Source of the DNA: Candidatus Heimdallarchaeota archaeon
GTDB taxonomy: Archaea; Asgardarchaeota; Heimdallarchaeia; Hodarchaeales; Hodarchaeaceae
Direction: 5' to 3'
Length of the DNA stretch: 64,000 bases
Assembly: GCA_020353515.1 (NCBI GenBank)
Contig: CP070695.1
Span: forward strand, 3,646,277-3,710,276
The position numbers were made by a program, and so were the translations under genes. The notes under the pieces were generated by a model that did no database searches, had not been told where the DNA came from, and saw nothing but the letters and a program-made list of their open reading frames with translations. Position 1 is the first letter of the stretch, and every line of letters starts with the position of its first letter. Shown here piece after piece: positions 36,830 through 45,273 of this stretch.

Positions 36830-37681
36830 ATGAGCGATTTTTTAAATCTAAAAGGAAAAATGGGTGATTGGGGGCCGTTTGAGCTGGCTAGTTCAAATAC
36901 ATTAATTTTCTCGATGGGAAATCCCTGTGAAGGTCATGGACCTGCATTATCTCCTGATAATGATAGTCGCTGTGCTAGTTTCGTAGCTTATCATGTATCA
37001 GAACGATCTGGAGCCAAATTTGTAGCTCACATACCGTATACTACTGATCAAGTTGGGGATATAGCATTAGATTGGAGTCCTGCTTATATACCAATGGAAG
37101 AATGTGTGAATAATTGTGTAGCTTTTATAGAATACCATTGTAAGGTTCTTCAAGAAATAGGTATTGAATTTTCTAGAATCATCATTATAAATGGTCATGG
37201 TGGTAATTATGGAGTTGATAAATTCTCTATTTGGGACGAGTTAAAAACTAAATTCAGATTGTCTGATTTAAAATTTATAAACACATATGAGGTAGATATT
37301 CATGAAGTCCTTCAATCACAAGATTTCTCTACTGAAACTCATGACGCTTATTTGACTGCAGTACAAACAGGAGGGCATGCAGATACTATTGAACACTCAA
37401 TTGCGACATTATATAGTGGAATCGATTATGGGAAGTTCTACCAAATGAATAAATTCATTAAAACAGATATAGGAGCTGCTTTGAAAAAATGGCCTATTTT
37501 AGGAGGATTAGGAGGTTACCTCAAATTTGGTGGAGAACGTTATGAACCGTTGAGAAAGGTAGGACTAGAACGGTGTTTGAGACAATTTGAAGAAGATGGA
37601 CAAATCTATTTATTTCCAGAATTAGCCCAAATTGTGATGGAACATCTTGTAAAAAGGATTACCAATATCATAAGATCTTAA
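36830..37681 (+). CDS. Creatininase-family amidohydrolase
   Basis: A cytoplasmic metal-dependent amidase of the creatininase family (283 residues). The metal ligands are E34-G-H36 in NPCEGHGPALSPDND, D45, H123 in INGHGGNYG, and the C-terminal Glu in GGHADTIEHS. Family members act on cyclic amides, formamides or in cofactor maturation (MftE type); the substrate cannot be assigned here. AAAGGAACG lies before the ATG. It sits between EamA and a dehydrogenase with 57 and 39 bp gaps, so a three-gene transcript is likely. Confidence 0.85.
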   Translation: MSDFLNLKGKMGDWGPFELASSNTLIFSMGNPCEGHGPALSPDNDSRCASFVAYHVSERSGAKFVAHIPYTTDQVGDIALDWSPAYIPMEECVNNCVAFIEYHCKVLQEIGIEFSRIIIINGHGGNYGVDKFSIWDELKTKFRLSDLKFINTYEVDIHEVLQSQDFSTETHDAYLTAVQTGGHADTIEHSIATLYSGIDYGKFYQMNKFIKTDIGAALKKWPILGGLGGYLKFGGERYEPLRKVGLERCLRQFEEDGQIYLFPELAQIVMEHLVKRITNIIRS

Positions 37682-37720
37682 AAGGATTTCTGTAAAATAA
37701 TTGTTTAAAGTGGTTGAAAA

Positions 37721-38725
37721 ATGAAAGCTCAACATATAATATTCCCTTCACCTGATATAATAGAACTAGAAGAGTTTGAGTTTGATATCACAGATTTGGG
37801 AAAGACAGATATAGCAATAGAAACAGAGTTCAGTATTGTCAGTACTGGGACAGAGCTAGCAATACTTAAGGGTATAGAATCGTGGGCTCCTTTACCTTTT
37901 GTCCCTGGGTATGGATCTATCGGAAAAATTATAGCAATGGGTAAAGCCATAAAACAATTAAAGATAGGTGATCGTGTATTCACCTTTGGTAAGCATACTA
38001 GCCATGGTTTAACATCTGTACTTACTCTTCCAGTACCAGATGGTCTAGATAGTTTGGAAGCTGTTATTACTAGGATGGCTGCAGTTTCGATAACTGCAAA
38101 TCGCGTATCACAAGCTGAACTTGGTGATTATGTTTCTATATTCGGGTTAGGGTTGGTTGGTAATTTATCAGCACAATTATTCGCACTTCAGGGATGTGAA
38201 GTGATTGGAATTGACATTTCTCAATCAAGACTTGACTTAGCTAAAAAATGTGGTATAAAACATACTATAAATCCCTTGGAAGAGGACATAAATAAAGAAA
38301 TATATGCTATTACTAATGGGGAGATGTGTAGCTCTGTAATTGAAGCCACTGGGCTGCCATCAGTTGCTGAACAAGCAATTACGTGTGCTGGTGTATTAGG
38401 AGAACTTATCCTGCTTGGAAGTCCAAGGGAAGAATATCAAACTAATTTAACGGACTTTCTCAATCGAAGCCATCTCATGACACATGGTTGTATAACAATC
38501 AAGGGAGCATTAGAATGGCGTTTTCCTGTCAAGAGAAATACAATATCCAAACATTCTATTGAAAGGAATTTAGAGATTATCTTCAAATTTATCCAAGGAA
38601 ACAAACTAAAAGTTTCTAACCTTATTACTCATGTATTATCCCCCTCGAAGTGTAAAGAAGCGTATGAGGGGTTAAAAAACAATAAAGATGAATATATTGG
38701 CGTTATTTTCGATTGGAAGAAATAA
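37721..38725 (+). CDS. Medium-chain dehydrogenase, zinc-less type
   Basis: A 334-residue NAD(P)-dependent dehydrogenase of the medium-chain family. VSIFGLGLVGNLSAQLFALQG (abbreviated, about 142-162) is the Rossmann motif. The catalytic zinc Cys is replaced: the segment reads FSIVSTGTELAILKG, with SxGTEL instead of CGTDxH, and there is no four-Cys structural site, as in BchC-like and other zinc-free members. It therefore probably uses another mechanism for hydride transfer. It follows the creatininase gene by 39 bp. The substrate is unknown; a cyclitol or amino sugar is possible. Confidence 0.82.
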   Translation: MKAQHIIFPSPDIIELEEFEFDITDLGKTDIAIETEFSIVSTGTELAILKGIESWAPLPFVPGYGSIGKIIAMGKAIKQLKIGDRVFTFGKHTSHGLTSVLTLPVPDGLDSLEAVITRMAAVSITANRVSQAELGDYVSIFGLGLVGNLSAQLFALQGCEVIGIDISQSRLDLAKKCGIKHTINPLEEDINKEIYAITNGEMCSSVIEATGLPSVAEQAITCAGVLGELILLGSPREEYQTNLTDFLNRSHLMTHGCITIKGALEWRFPVKRNTISKHSIERNLEIIFKFIQGNKLKVSNLITHVLSPSKCKEAYEGLKNNKDEYIGVIFDWKK

Positions 38726-38759
38726 AGAATCATCAAGTCTTCGATAAAATATAAGAAGC

Positions 38760-39551
38760 TCAAAGTAAAGTAATGAGTCGTCCTGTCCAGCCTATATTTA
38801 ATTGATTTACTCCCCTATATGAATTTACATAACCAAACTCAATCCTTACTCTATCTTCAACTTTCACCTGTGAAATCTGTTCGCTCCACAATACTAAAAC
38901 GATTTTACCCGTCGCATCACCAAGTTCTGCGTTAGCTACATTGAGTATTTTTCCTGTAGATCGGGAGGTCACTTTTCTAGATGATGCTATTGTAAGAATA
39001 ACCCCCTCTACTGTAATATCCTTCAATCCATCTTTTAATTCCCCTATTTTTGTCATCTCGTAAGGTGACGATGAGTCCATTACTTTCTGATACCAAACTC
39101 CTCTCCAATTGGAATCTCCCTTTTCCCATCCAACCTGTATAAACCCTAGCTTCTCGTAGAAGTGCCTTGTCCTCACATTCCACTCAGGAGTGCCTAATGT
39201 CCAAATTTGGACATCGGGATACAATCCCCAAAGTAATTCCATTGCTTGGGTACCAATACCTTTGTTATGGTGAGGAGGATCTACAAAAATTCCTTCTAAT
39301 ACATGATGTTTTTTTCCCCCAGACCTAGCGAAAATACCACCGACAATATTATCATCTAAGAGTATTTTGAAGTAATCCATAAATTGCATAAATCGTTGGT
39401 GGGATGATGGAGAGTCATATCCTGGAGGCCCTCCAGGCCCAGGCGCGCCCACTTCAACGTCACTTTCATAAGCTTTTTTTGATATTGACGCGAGCTCCTC
39501 AGCATCCTTTTTCTCTGCTCGTACCATTCTAATTTCAATCATGTTCTCCAT
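38760..39551 (-). CDS. GNAT acetyltransferase fused to an archaeal SSB-type OB-fold
   Basis: A 263-residue two-domain protein. Residues 1-150 are a GNAT domain, with acetyl-CoA loop FVDPPHHNKGIGTQAMELL (about 90-110) and the C-terminal FYEKLGF. Residues about 160-263 resemble the archaeal single-strand DNA-binding OB-fold: IGELKDGLKDITVEGVI, KVTSRSTGKILNVANAELGDATGKIVL and VEDRVRIEFGYVNSYRGVNQLNIG. The two are joined in a single frame with no stop between them. GNAT-OB proteins are not ones I know well. It could be an acetyltransferase directed to single-stranded nucleic acid or to a DNA-bound protein, but that is inference. Convergent with the dehydrogenase gene. Confidence 0.8.
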   Translation of the reverse strand: MENMIEIRMVRAEKKDAEELASISKKAYESDVEVGAPGPGGPPGYDSPSSHQRFMQFMDYFKILLDDNIVGGIFARSGGKKHHVLEGIFVDPPHHNKGIGTQAMELLWGLYPDVQIWTLGTPEWNVRTRHFYEKLGFIQVGWEKGDSNWRGVWYQKVMDSSSPYEMTKIGELKDGLKDITVEGVILTIASSRKVTSRSTGKILNVANAELGDATGKIVLVLWSEQISQVKVEDRVRIEFGYVNSYRGVNQLNIGWTGRLITLL

Positions 39552-39719
39552 TCTCTATTTTAAATAGGCAATTAAAGTGATAAAGAGTGATTCACTCCTA
39601 TAATAGCAAATCGAACAATACTAATATTAATCAGTTTGTTGTGGTAATGAAATTTTTTCTGTGAATAACTCCATAATAGCTGTTGAAATTATTATGGAGA
39701 AAATCACTCAGTTAAAGAG

Positions 39720-40739
39720 TTATTCATCTGTAAACATGAACACTAGTTTCGCTGCTCCATACAATGAGGCGTCACCACCCAGTGAAGAAGACAATATTCT
39801 AATTTCTCCCTTCTCAACCTTTTTTGCTAAATAACGCTGAGAATAATTGGTCACAATCTCAATGACACGATCCAAAAATAGCTCAGCAGACTGGCCCACT
39901 CCTCCCCCAATGACAACTATTTCTGGAGCTAAGGTGCTAATGAGGTTTGATACAACAATACCTAGGTATACCGCGGTTTCTTGCACTATCTTCAAAGCAA
40001 GTGGGTCACCCTTCCTTGTGGCTTCAAAAATCAATTCAGAGGTTATCATATTAATATCGTTGTTCACCATATCCATCAAGATAGTTTTAGATCCTCTACG
40101 TATTTCTTCAATGACTCGCCTTGCAATACCAGTGCCAGAACAGAAGCTCTCAAAACATCCTTCATCATAAACCTTATCCATGAAGCTGGGGCCAAGTAAC
40201 GTCCATCCTATTGACCCCGCAAGCCCCCCAACTCCATCGTACGGTTTTCCATCTAAAAGAATACTGCTTCCGATACCTGTTCCCAAAATGATATAAATAG
40301 CATTTTTCGCTTCACGGGCAACACCTACCCATTCTTCACCAAGTATGGGGGTAACATGGTCATGTACTGCAAATATCGGGAGTGATTTACCGAGATTTTC
40401 TTGCAGCCATGTTGTTAATACAGAACCTTGGATTTGTGGGATGTTCGTCTCCCACTCAATTTTATCGTCATATTTTTCCACGAGTGTGGCACAAGCAATC
40501 CCAATTCCTTTAATTTTTAATCCATTTGTTTCTGACCTGTCCAGTCCTTTTTGTATCAGCTTTGCAATCTGTGACATTAAATCTGTTGTATCTCCCTGAA
40601 TAGTAGGTTCTTCAATTCGGAATACTATTTTTCCTTTTGAATTAATTATGGCAGAAGAAATCTTGGTTCCTCCGACATCGACCCCAATAGCAAACAATTC
40701 GTTCTCAAGGTTAGTATCAGGAGACAAGTCTTTTCCCAA
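39720..40739 (-). CDS. ROK-family sugar kinase
   Basis: A cytoplasmic ATP-dependent kinase of glucose, GlcNAc, ManNAc or similar sugars, 339 residues. The ATP motif is DVGGTK (21-26), the catalytic Asp is in AVHDHVTPILGEEWVG, GTGIGSSILLDG is the phosphate loop, and VIGGGVG lies near the C-terminus. The usual CxCGxxGC zinc-binding run is reduced to GCFESFCSG. There is no helix-turn-helix, so it is a kinase and not a ROK repressor. It starts at a TTG. It is the third gene of the SIS / GH42 / ROK operon (37 bp gap), so GlcNAc or a related sugar is the first guess as substrate. Confidence 0.85.
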   Translation of the reverse strand: MGKDLSPDTNLENELFAIGVDVGGTKISSAIINSKGKIVFRIEEPTIQGDTTDLMSQIAKLIQKGLDRSETNGLKIKGIGIACATLVEKYDDKIEWETNIPQIQGSVLTTWLQENLGKSLPIFAVHDHVTPILGEEWVGVAREAKNAIYIILGTGIGSSILLDGKPYDGVGGLAGSIGWTLLGPSFMDKVYDEGCFESFCSGTGIARRVIEEIRRGSKTILMDMVNNDINMITSELIFEATRKGDPLALKIVQETAVYLGIVVSNLISTLAPEIVVIGGGVGQSAELFLDRVIEIVTNYSQRYLAKKVEKGEIRILSSSLGGDASLYGAAKLVFMFTDE

Positions 40740-40776
40740 GTATTTAGAATATTAGATTAATTACCTTCTTCAATAA

Positions 40777-42963
40777 TTAAATCCATTCAATCTTTAGTAC
40801 ACAGACTTCCTGTGACTTCAACTCCCGTTGGATCCTCAGTCCGTTTTCATAACTCCATTTTACTTCTGTTTGACTAGGAATATCTAATACTTTGTATTTT
40901 TCTTCAGGAATACGGATATGAAAAGCTAACTCAGCTTGGTCACCATGATTGAAACCAAATAAAAGCTTGTATCCTGAACCTTCTAAGATCCTCCCCTCTA
41001 CTTTGTTTCCTCCTTTGATGTACATTGGGGGTTCAACATCAGCCCATTTAAAGAGATTTTTAAGGAACTTTCCGTTTTCCTCATTTCTATCCTTTTCATA
41101 AGTCATGCTTATCAATGAACCAATTAGTATCGCTTCACCCTTGCCATAACTGTTGATTATCATTGCGGGCGAACCATCTTCAAAACTTGCTAAGATTTTA
41201 GCAGTATCCTTCAATTGTCCAAAAGCCTCCTCGTAAACTGACCCAAAGATCTCTTTCTTTTCTGAAAAAAAGGTCGAAATCTCCTGTGTTGATCCTACAA
41301 GAAGTTTAGTCTTCTTCCTCTCACGAATCCAACGTTCCTTGCAACCAAAAACTTCTTGAAGACCAAAACCTGGAATCACTTCAGCAGATTGCCCTTTCTC
41401 ATCACTCCACGCTGGACGGATTTCCGCTACTAATTTTCCTCCATGTTGTACAAATTTCTTCACCCCTTCAGCTATCTCTGCTGTCATCATGATGGAAAAA
41501 GGCATGAAAATTAGACGATAATTCTTCAAGTTGCCCTTTACAAAATCATTGATGTGAATAAAATCAACTGGAATGTTCTCCTCCATTAGGGCACGATAAA
41601 TACCTGTCATCGAAGAGGCCACAATATCATTAGATTGCTCCCTAGAACAGGTCAGCATGATATATGAATATATATTGTACACAATCCCAATTTCAGCCTT
41701 TGGGGACTTTGTATTCCGAAAAATATCCATATTTTCTGTAACTATTCTTCCAACTTCTCCTGCTGCCTTAGCTCGATCAGTAATACTCCCATCTAAGTTT
41801 ATCATACCAAATCCTGAGGTTTCATACCCGCAGCTCATAGGATACCATGCATAGTAGTTCAAACCTTTCGCCTCCCTAGCTATGGCACTCCAAGCCCACA
41901 TTTGGACATCTTGGGGGGTCACAGGCTCTCCAAAGCGAATCCCTGTTACACCATCTCCACACTGAAGTTCCCCAAGCCAATAATCTATTCCCTGATCTTT
42001 ACATGAGGAACGAGTAGCATCTAAAGATATTCCACGTTGAGCTGAATCTAGGGGATTATTCCAACCGATGTGCTTTGGATAGAGAGATGTTCCCCAAACT
42101 TCAACCTGTTTTGCCATCTCCCAATCATCAGGATTACCATACCAATTTAAAGGAGGCACAAAAACTGAACTTATGGCAGCATGACTCGTAACCACATGTT
42201 CAGAATCAACTTTTTTAACAGTCTGAGCTCGCCACTTCAAATCCTCAGCTAATTTATCTATGTTGAATAGTTGCCAGTCTATAAGATCTCGCCAAGTTGA
42301 TAATGTAACATACTTTGGTGGAATAACCTCATTCCAGTCTCTATATGCACGATACCAAGATTTATTCAGGTTTCTTATGTTATCGTAACGTTTCCTCAAC
42401 CAATTGCGGAATCTTTCACGACTATGCTGACAATAACAAAACCAACCAACCCCACTTGGAAGCCAGTCGAGCCAAGTCCAGCTGAGAATATGAGGTTCAC
42501 TCCAAACATCCCATCCGTAAAAACTTGGATGCTTTTTTACTTGTTCAGCCACTTTTTGCATAAAGATTGTTGCCTCTTTTCTAACATCTGGATGATCTAA
42601 GCAAAATCCTGGTGAGGCTTGTGAATCGATCATATCATCGTTTTGTGCTTGAAAACGTGAATCAGGATAGAGAGAAGCTATCCAGTTTGGTGCTGAGTCT
42701 AAGTACAGCTGCATGATTACTTTTAATTCATTTTTCTCCGCCAATTTCATAAGTGGATCGATGAAACTAAGGTTCCAGACCCCTGGTTCAGGTTCTACGG
42801 TTAACCAGTCAACCCAAAATTTCACTGAGTTAAAACCAAGTTTTTTCATATTCTCGATATCTCTTTTGGCAATTTTATGACTTTCTTCTGTAGGGTGAGA
42901 TAACATTGGAGCACGTGCTTTATTTTCGCCATACCATACAGAAATAGGAAAGAAATCTGCCAT
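40777..42963 (-). CDS. GH42-like beta-galactosidase/beta-glycosidase
   Basis: The enzyme is a three-domain GH42-type glycosidase of about 728 residues: a TIM barrel to about 400 (IENMKKLGFNSVKFWVDWLTVEPEPG start; acid/base Glu in YGWDVWSEPHI; nucleophile Glu in YWLGELQCGDG), a trimerisation/Rossmann-like domain about 410-620 (LIFMPFSIMMTAEIAEG) and a small beta-domain at the end. It has no signal peptide. The ATG at 42963 is preferred to the TTG at 42969 because GGATGGTT precedes it; the SIS gene stops 2 bp upstream of it. Galactoside is the family default, but the neighbours suggest an amino-sugar glycoside. Specificity is open. Confidence 0.85.
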   Translation of the reverse strand: MADFFPISVWYGENKARAPMLSHPTEESHKIAKRDIENMKKLGFNSVKFWVDWLTVEPEPGVWNLSFIDPLMKLAEKNELKVIMQLYLDSAPNWIASLYPDSRFQAQNDDMIDSQASPGFCLDHPDVRKEATIFMQKVAEQVKKHPSFYGWDVWSEPHILSWTWLDWLPSGVGWFCYCQHSRERFRNWLRKRYDNIRNLNKSWYRAYRDWNEVIPPKYVTLSTWRDLIDWQLFNIDKLAEDLKWRAQTVKKVDSEHVVTSHAAISSVFVPPLNWYGNPDDWEMAKQVEVWGTSLYPKHIGWNNPLDSAQRGISLDATRSSCKDQGIDYWLGELQCGDGVTGIRFGEPVTPQDVQMWAWSAIAREAKGLNYYAWYPMSCGYETSGFGMINLDGSITDRAKAAGEVGRIVTENMDIFRNTKSPKAEIGIVYNIYSYIMLTCSREQSNDIVASSMTGIYRALMEENIPVDFIHINDFVKGNLKNYRLIFMPFSIMMTAEIAEGVKKFVQHGGKLVAEIRPAWSDEKGQSAEVIPGFGLQEVFGCKERWIRERKKTKLLVGSTQEISTFFSEKKEIFGSVYEEAFGQLKDTAKILASFEDGSPAMIINSYGKGEAILIGSLISMTYEKDRNEENGKFLKNLFKWADVEPPMYIKGGNKVEGRILEGSGYKLLFGFNHGDQAELAFHIRIPEEKYKVLDIPSQTEVKWSYENGLRIQRELKSQEVCVLKIEWI

Positions 42964-42965
42964 TT

Positions 42966-43721
42966 TCAACCATCCTTCTCTCTCATCATTTTACTGTAAG
43001 CTTCAAATACTTCTTCATTATGAGTCTTAGGTATTTCACCAACATTTGGAGAAACAAACACTTTTAATGACATTTTTTTATCAATTAAGATTTTTGCTAT
43101 TTCGGCTACCAATGCCATGGAGATAGCAACTATAGCTATCGTTGAACCAGCTGCAACGGGTTCTCGCTGCCCATCTATTTTGACCAGTGCATCTTCAGCT
43201 GGTACACAATTATCAATGGTGATATCTGCTATATCACACAACCTATTTCCTTGGTGAGTAGTAGAAACCTTCTGTTGATTTTCCATAGATGTAACAGCGA
43301 CTACAAAGAGGCCTAATCTCTTGGCACCTAGTGCCATCTCAACAGGTACAGCATTAATGCCCCCATGAGAGAATACCAACATAACATCCTTGTCATTAAT
43401 CTTATTACGTTTGAGAAGGATTTCAGCATAACCTTCTTGTCGTTCAAGCCAAAGTAACTCCTGAACTCCTCCAGGTCCGATGATATTGAACCACATCAAC
43501 CGTGGATCAAGCAGAGGATGGAAACCAGGATAACTACCGTAACGGGGAAATATATCAAGGACTGGTATAACTGAATGTCCGCTACCAAACATGTGAACGA
43601 CTCCTCCCTGTGCAATGGAATCCGCCATGACCTGAGCAGCCTTTTTAATCTGTTCAGATTGAGTTACACGAATTTTTTTAAGAACAACCTCTATTGCTTC
43701 AAAGTATTGATCAGATGTCAT
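42966..43721 (-). CDS. SIS-domain sugar isomerase/deaminase-like protein (UPF0309 type)
   Basis: A single SIS domain of 251 residues. GSGHSVIPVLDIFPRYG (about 45-60), LVFSHGGINAVPVEMALGAKRLG (109-131) and the terminal SLKVFVSPNVGEIPKTHNEEVF are typical of the UPF0309 sugar-isomerase-domain group. Such proteins bind phosphosugars; relatives isomerise or deaminate amino-sugar phosphates. It is the first gene of the SIS / GH42 / ROK operon and is divergent from NagA. Because no NagB-type deaminase is present in the window, this protein is the candidate to act on the product of NagA. That is inference; the family's own activity is not firmly known. Confidence 0.75.
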   Translation of the reverse strand: MTSDQYFEAIEVVLKKIRVTQSEQIKKAAQVMADSIAQGGVVHMFGSGHSVIPVLDIFPRYGSYPGFHPLLDPRLMWFNIIGPGGVQELLWLERQEGYAEILLKRNKINDKDVMLVFSHGGINAVPVEMALGAKRLGLFVVAVTSMENQQKVSTTHQGNRLCDIADITIDNCVPAEDALVKIDGQREPVAAGSTIAIVAISMALVAEIAKILIDKKMSLKVFVSPNVGEIPKTHNEEVFEAYSKMMREKDG

Positions 43722-43743
43722 GATTTTTCACTTAAATTGTAGG

Positions 43744-43771
43744 TTTTAATACTATTTCAGAGTAGTTAAAA
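43744..43771. promoter_or_regulatory. Inverted repeat, candidate operator of the SIS-GH42-ROK operon
   Basis: Arms TTTTAATACT and AGTAGTTAAAA pair with one bulged base around a 7-nt loop. The repeat lies 23-50 bp upstream of the SIS start and just past the expected transcription start from the TATA-like box at 43801-43810, the position of a repressor site. It could also form a weak hairpin in the leader. Confidence 0.45.
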
Positions 43772-43800
43772 TTAACCCCAGAAGATACAATTAAACATAA

Positions 43801-43810
43801 AAACTTATAG
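43801..43810 (-). promoter_or_regulatory. TATA-like box of the SIS operon
   Basis: Read leftward this is CTATAAGTTT, with an A/T-rich upstream part, about 80-90 bp before the SIS start. Spacing predicts a leader of roughly 55 nt that contains the inverted repeat. Confidence 0.35.
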
Positions 43811-44063
43811 GTATAATTTTACAAGTGAAGGAAAAAGCAATACCATTTAACCGTTATTTGATGAATGACAAGAGTTTGGTGAATAAGAGCTGCTAAGGTT
43901 GGTCAAATCTGGTGTAGATGGTCATATCCTCTTGAAATGATCTGGGAAATTCTGGAAAAGTATTTATTACAATAGTTAAAGATGTGTTACAAAATAAGGA
44001 AGATCTCAATCCAGTCAACTCTTAGCAAGAATGAGTTTACCAATACTTAAAGGAAGCAATAAA

Positions 44064-45227
44064 ATGGGACAAATCGCTTTGAAAGCAGACAGAGTACTTA
44101 CACCTACAAAAGAACTCACGGACGTCGCCATTATTGTTGAGAAAGATATAATAAAGAAGATAATACCGTCGAATGAGATACCACAAAACATGGATGTGCT
44201 ATATCACCCTAATACTATAGCTGCTCCGGGATTCATTGATATTCACATACATGGATATCATGGTTGTGATAGTACTTCAGGTAAAGAATCATGCTTTGCT
44301 CAAATGTCCAAATCTTTATTAAAACATGGTGTTACGTCTTATTTACCAACGACTGTGACCCAATCCCAGGAAGTTTTGTTAAAAATATGTAATGTTCTAA
44401 AATCAGTTATTAAAAGAGGGGTGAATGGAGCAGAGATATTAGGACTTCACTTAGAAGGCCCCTACATAGGCAAGGGGAAAGAAGTAGGTGCGCAAAATGT
44501 GGATTTTGCCCGAAATCCAGATATTAAAGAACTAATGGAACTAATAGAAAATTCTGGAAATAATATAAGAAGAATTACTCTTGCACCAGAACTTCCTGGA
44601 GCATTGGAATTAATTAAGTATGTAAAGGAAAAGGGAATAATAGTTGCTGCTGGACATACGAATGCTACCTACAAAGAAGCAATATTAGGATTTAACGCTG
44701 GTGTAACCATCTGTAACCATCTTTTTAATGGAATGAGACCTTTTCACCATAGAGAACCGGGGATAGTAGGTGCATACTTTGTACGAGATGATTTATACGC
44801 AGAAATGATTGCAGACATGATTCACCTTCATCCAGAAGTTATAAATGCAATAATTAAAATGAAAGGGACTGAGAAAATAATCTTAATAACTGATGCTATT
44901 GCGGGAACATGTCTCCCAGACGGGGAATACGAACTAGGTGGGTTAAGAACCATTATCAAGGACGGAATAAGTCGAATAGAGACCACTGGGAGACTAGCCG
45001 GTAGTACTTTGAGAATGGATGTTGCAATCAAGAATATAGTTACAAATTTAGGCGTAGATCTGAAAGATGCCATAAGAATGGCAACATCAAATCCAGCAGA
45101 GGCAATGAAACTATCAAATTATGGTCGCTTAGCTCCTGGATGTGTAGCTGATATTGTTGTTCTTGATTCAAATTTAGATGTTCTCATTACAATGTGTAGA
45201 GGGAAAGTCCTTTACTCCACGAAATAA
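44064..45227 (+). CDS. nagA: N-acetylglucosamine-6-phosphate deacetylase
   Basis: This enzyme removes acetate from GlcNAc-6-phosphate to give glucosamine-6-phosphate. It has the amidohydrolase fold with family motifs: FIDIHIHGYHGCDS, LHLEGPYIGKGKEVGAQN, the metal ligand in AAGHTNATY, CNHLFNGMRPFHHREPG, IADMIHLHP and LITDAIAGT with the catalytic Asp. The length is usual. I start at ATG 44064 since AAAGGAAG lies 7 nt before it; a longer frame starts at 44031. It is divergent from the SIS / GH42 / ROK operon and convergent with the PfkB gene. The identification is strong; with a ROK kinase nearby it implies GlcNAc or a related acetamido sugar is used. Confidence 0.92.
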   Translation: MGQIALKADRVLTPTKELTDVAIIVEKDIIKKIIPSNEIPQNMDVLYHPNTIAAPGFIDIHIHGYHGCDSTSGKESCFAQMSKSLLKHGVTSYLPTTVTQSQEVLLKICNVLKSVIKRGVNGAEILGLHLEGPYIGKGKEVGAQNVDFARNPDIKELMELIENSGNNIRRITLAPELPGALELIKYVKEKGIIVAAGHTNATYKEAILGFNAGVTICNHLFNGMRPFHHREPGIVGAYFVRDDLYAEMIADMIHLHPEVINAIIKMKGTEKIILITDAIAGTCLPDGEYELGGLRTIIKDGISRIETTGRLAGSTLRMDVAIKNIVTNLGVDLKDAIRMATSNPAEAMKLSNYGRLAPGCVADIVVLDSNLDVLITMCRGKVLYSTK

Positions 45228-45273
45228 TGTTATTCAACACGAGCAATTATTTTTCTGTAAGAAATCATCATTA

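Larger units (their letters stand above)
43722..44063. other. 342 bp divergent regulatory region between SIS operon and NagA gene
   Basis: No gene is seen. It holds an inverted repeat at 43744-43771 and a leftward TATA-like box at 43801-43810 for the SIS operon, and an A/T-rich stretch near 43960 that could serve NagA. A 31-codon open stretch at 43883-43975 has no start codon at its beginning and is discounted. Confidence 0.45.

Noticed and set aside
43883..43975. A 31-codon open stretch in the NagA/SIS divergent region
   Set aside because: It has no start codon at its beginning, no ribosome-binding site and lies in a regulatory region.
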